14,798 bases of DNA from Bacillota bacterium (GTDB lineage: Bacteria; Bacillota; Limnochordia; JAAZLZ01): assembly GCA_012799075.1 (NCBI GenBank), contig JAAZLZ010000137.1, forward strand, positions 1 through 14,798. The letters are read 5' to 3'. Positions 14,001 through 14,798 of the stretch are shown here, in pieces. A model generated the notes under the pieces. It worked only from the letters and a program-made list of their open reading frames with translations. It had not been told where the DNA came from and did no database searches. A program made the position numbers and the translations under genes. Position 1 is the first letter of the stretch. Every line of letters starts with the position of its first letter.

Positions 14001-14705
14001 TTAACCGCGCCGGCGACCCATTTCTTCCATCAATACCCGCAGTTTCTCCACATCGATTCCACCGTCAAACTTCTCCCGACAATACTTGATTACCGGTTCT
14101 TCAGCAGCCACCACCCGCTCTGCGGCCGCGGCTACTTCCTTGGCAATCTCCTTGGGGATTAAGACTACCCCGTGCTTGTCGGCATGGAGCAAATCGCCGG
14201 GATGAACCAAAAGTCCCCCCACTTCCACGGGACAGCCTATTTCCACCAGATGAACATAGGCGTGGGATACCAGCACACAGTTGGCGAAATAGCTAAAGCC
14301 GATTTCCCGCACCTCATCCAAGTCCCGTACGCCTCCACTGGTGATGGTGGCGATGCATCCCAAGGCGCGATGGATGGAACCGTTTACCTCTCCCCAGAAA
14401 GAGCCGATCGGCTCCGGGTCCACATCCTGGAGTACGGAAATGGTGGGCTTGGGACTGGCCAAGACACCTTTCCAGTAGTCAAACCGCAATGCTTTCTCAG
14501 CATCGGTCGGAGGCTTAACAGCCGAAATCTTGCCAGTATAGGCATAGCCCACAACGGGCTCATCGACAGCCTGGATGCACTTGATTTCCGGACCCATGAA
14601 GCCCTCATTTCGAGGCCTTACCTTGAAGCCCTCGATGGCATTGGAGATGGTCGGCGAGTCAAACTTCTTTAGAGCCGCAAGCTCGGCAGGTGTTAGTAGA
14701 GACAT
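14001..14705 (-). CDS. RraA-like aldolase/decarboxylase family protein
   Basis: A 234-aa protein of the RraA/HMG-aldolase fold. Conserved features are GEVNGSIHRALG (105-116), the GGVRD motif (124-128, Arg127/Asp128 as pyruvate and metal ligands) and HPGDLLHADKHGV (168-180). Enzymatic members are class II pyruvate aldolases (4-hydroxy-4-methyl-2-oxoglutarate aldolase) and oxaloacetate decarboxylases; others inhibit RNase E. The metabolic context, and the presence of the metal-binding Asp, favour an enzyme. The start ATG has AAAGGAGG 7 nt upstream, and the gene is only 18 nt after the preceding gene. Substrate unknown. Confidence 0.88.
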   Translation of the reverse strand: MSLLTPAELAALKKFDSPTISNAIEGFKVRPRNEGFMGPEIKCIQAVDEPVVGYAYTGKISAVKPPTDAEKALRFDYWKGVLASPKPTISVLQDVDPEPIGSFWGEVNGSIHRALGCIATITSGGVRDLDEVREIGFSYFANCVLVSHAYVHLVEIGCPVEVGGLLVHPGDLLHADKHGVVLIPKEIAKEVAAAAERVVAAEEPVIKYCREKFDGGIDVEKLRVLMEEMGRRRG

Positions 14706-14723
14706 GTTGTTTCCTCCTTTTTA

Positions 14724-14798
14724 CTAAAAGCGGAAGTAAGAGAAGGACAGTTTTGGATCCCGGTCTTTGCCCAGCATTTCATCAACCAAAGCAAAGCC
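14724..14798 (-). CDS. C-terminal end of an unidentified gene (partial)
   Basis: The last 24 codons of a minus-strand frame, ending LSFSYFRF and a TAG 18 nt before the RraA-like start. The tight spacing suggests one operon with it. Too little is present to name the family. Confidence 0.6.
   Translation of the reverse strand, partial: GFALVDEMLGKDRDPKLSFSYFRF

Noticed and set aside
1..14798. CRISPR array, rRNA, tRNA or prophage genes
   Set aside because: No regularly spaced repeats, no RNA gene signatures and no phage proteins were seen.

Overview
The window looks like the chromosome of a Gram-positive anaerobe of the Bacillota (Clostridia/Limnochordia-like). The basis is strong GGAGG-type ribosome binding sites, frequent GTG and TTG starts, moderately high GC, a class C group II intron, an LytM-type lipoprotein, and protein families common in such genomes. 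No ribosomal or other phylogenetic marker is present, so the placement is inference.

Left part (1-2123): an imidazolonepropionase-like amidohydrolase (minus) and an NAD-type short-chain dehydrogenase (plus) diverge from a shared ~180-bp region that carries an 18-bp operator-like inverted repeat next to the dehydrogenase start. A strong hairpin terminator closes the dehydrogenase gene. It faces a minus-strand pair: a membrane-anchored methyltransferase of FAM173/ATPSCKMT-like layout, overlapping a flippase-like (UPF0104/YbhN) membrane protein.

Middle (3670-6012): a ~350-bp divergent intergenic region leads into a plus-strand two-gene unit, a radical SAM enzyme of unassigned function and a TetR-family regulator, overlapping by ATGA and followed by a good terminator. 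An extended -10 promoter is followed at once by an inverted repeat TCGGAC-N4-GTCCGA, which is well placed to be the TetR operator. If so, the radical SAM gene starts at a TTG (4017), not at the more distant upstream ATG.

Mobile element (6310-8192, minus): a complete group II intron with a 459-aa reverse transcriptase/maturase and no endonuclease domain. Its ends are GTGCG at the 5' side and CCCGAT at the 3' side, and domain V carries a CGC triad. It sits beside a perfect 24-bp palindrome that closes the right-hand operon. Removing the intron in silico gives a tandem TAATAA stop to a chemoreceptor-like gene remnant on the plus strand.

Right part (8201-14798, all minus): a catabolic gene cluster. 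Reading in the direction of transcription: the tail of an unidentified gene, an RraA-like aldolase/decarboxylase, an M23 lipoprotein endopeptidase (probably not functionally related), a GntR/FCD regulator, a D-2-hydroxyacid dehydrogenase, an HpcH/HpaI aldolase, a DapA-family aldolase/lyase, a LarA-family nickel-pincer racemase, and a small YHS-domain metal-binding protein (53 aa) at 8230-8391. The genes from GntR to YHS are closely spaced and probably one operon. A hydroxy-acid or sugar-acid substrate could be epimerised (LarA), oxidised or reduced (dehydrogenase) and cleaved to pyruvate plus an aldehyde (aldolases). The actual substrate cannot be read from sequence.
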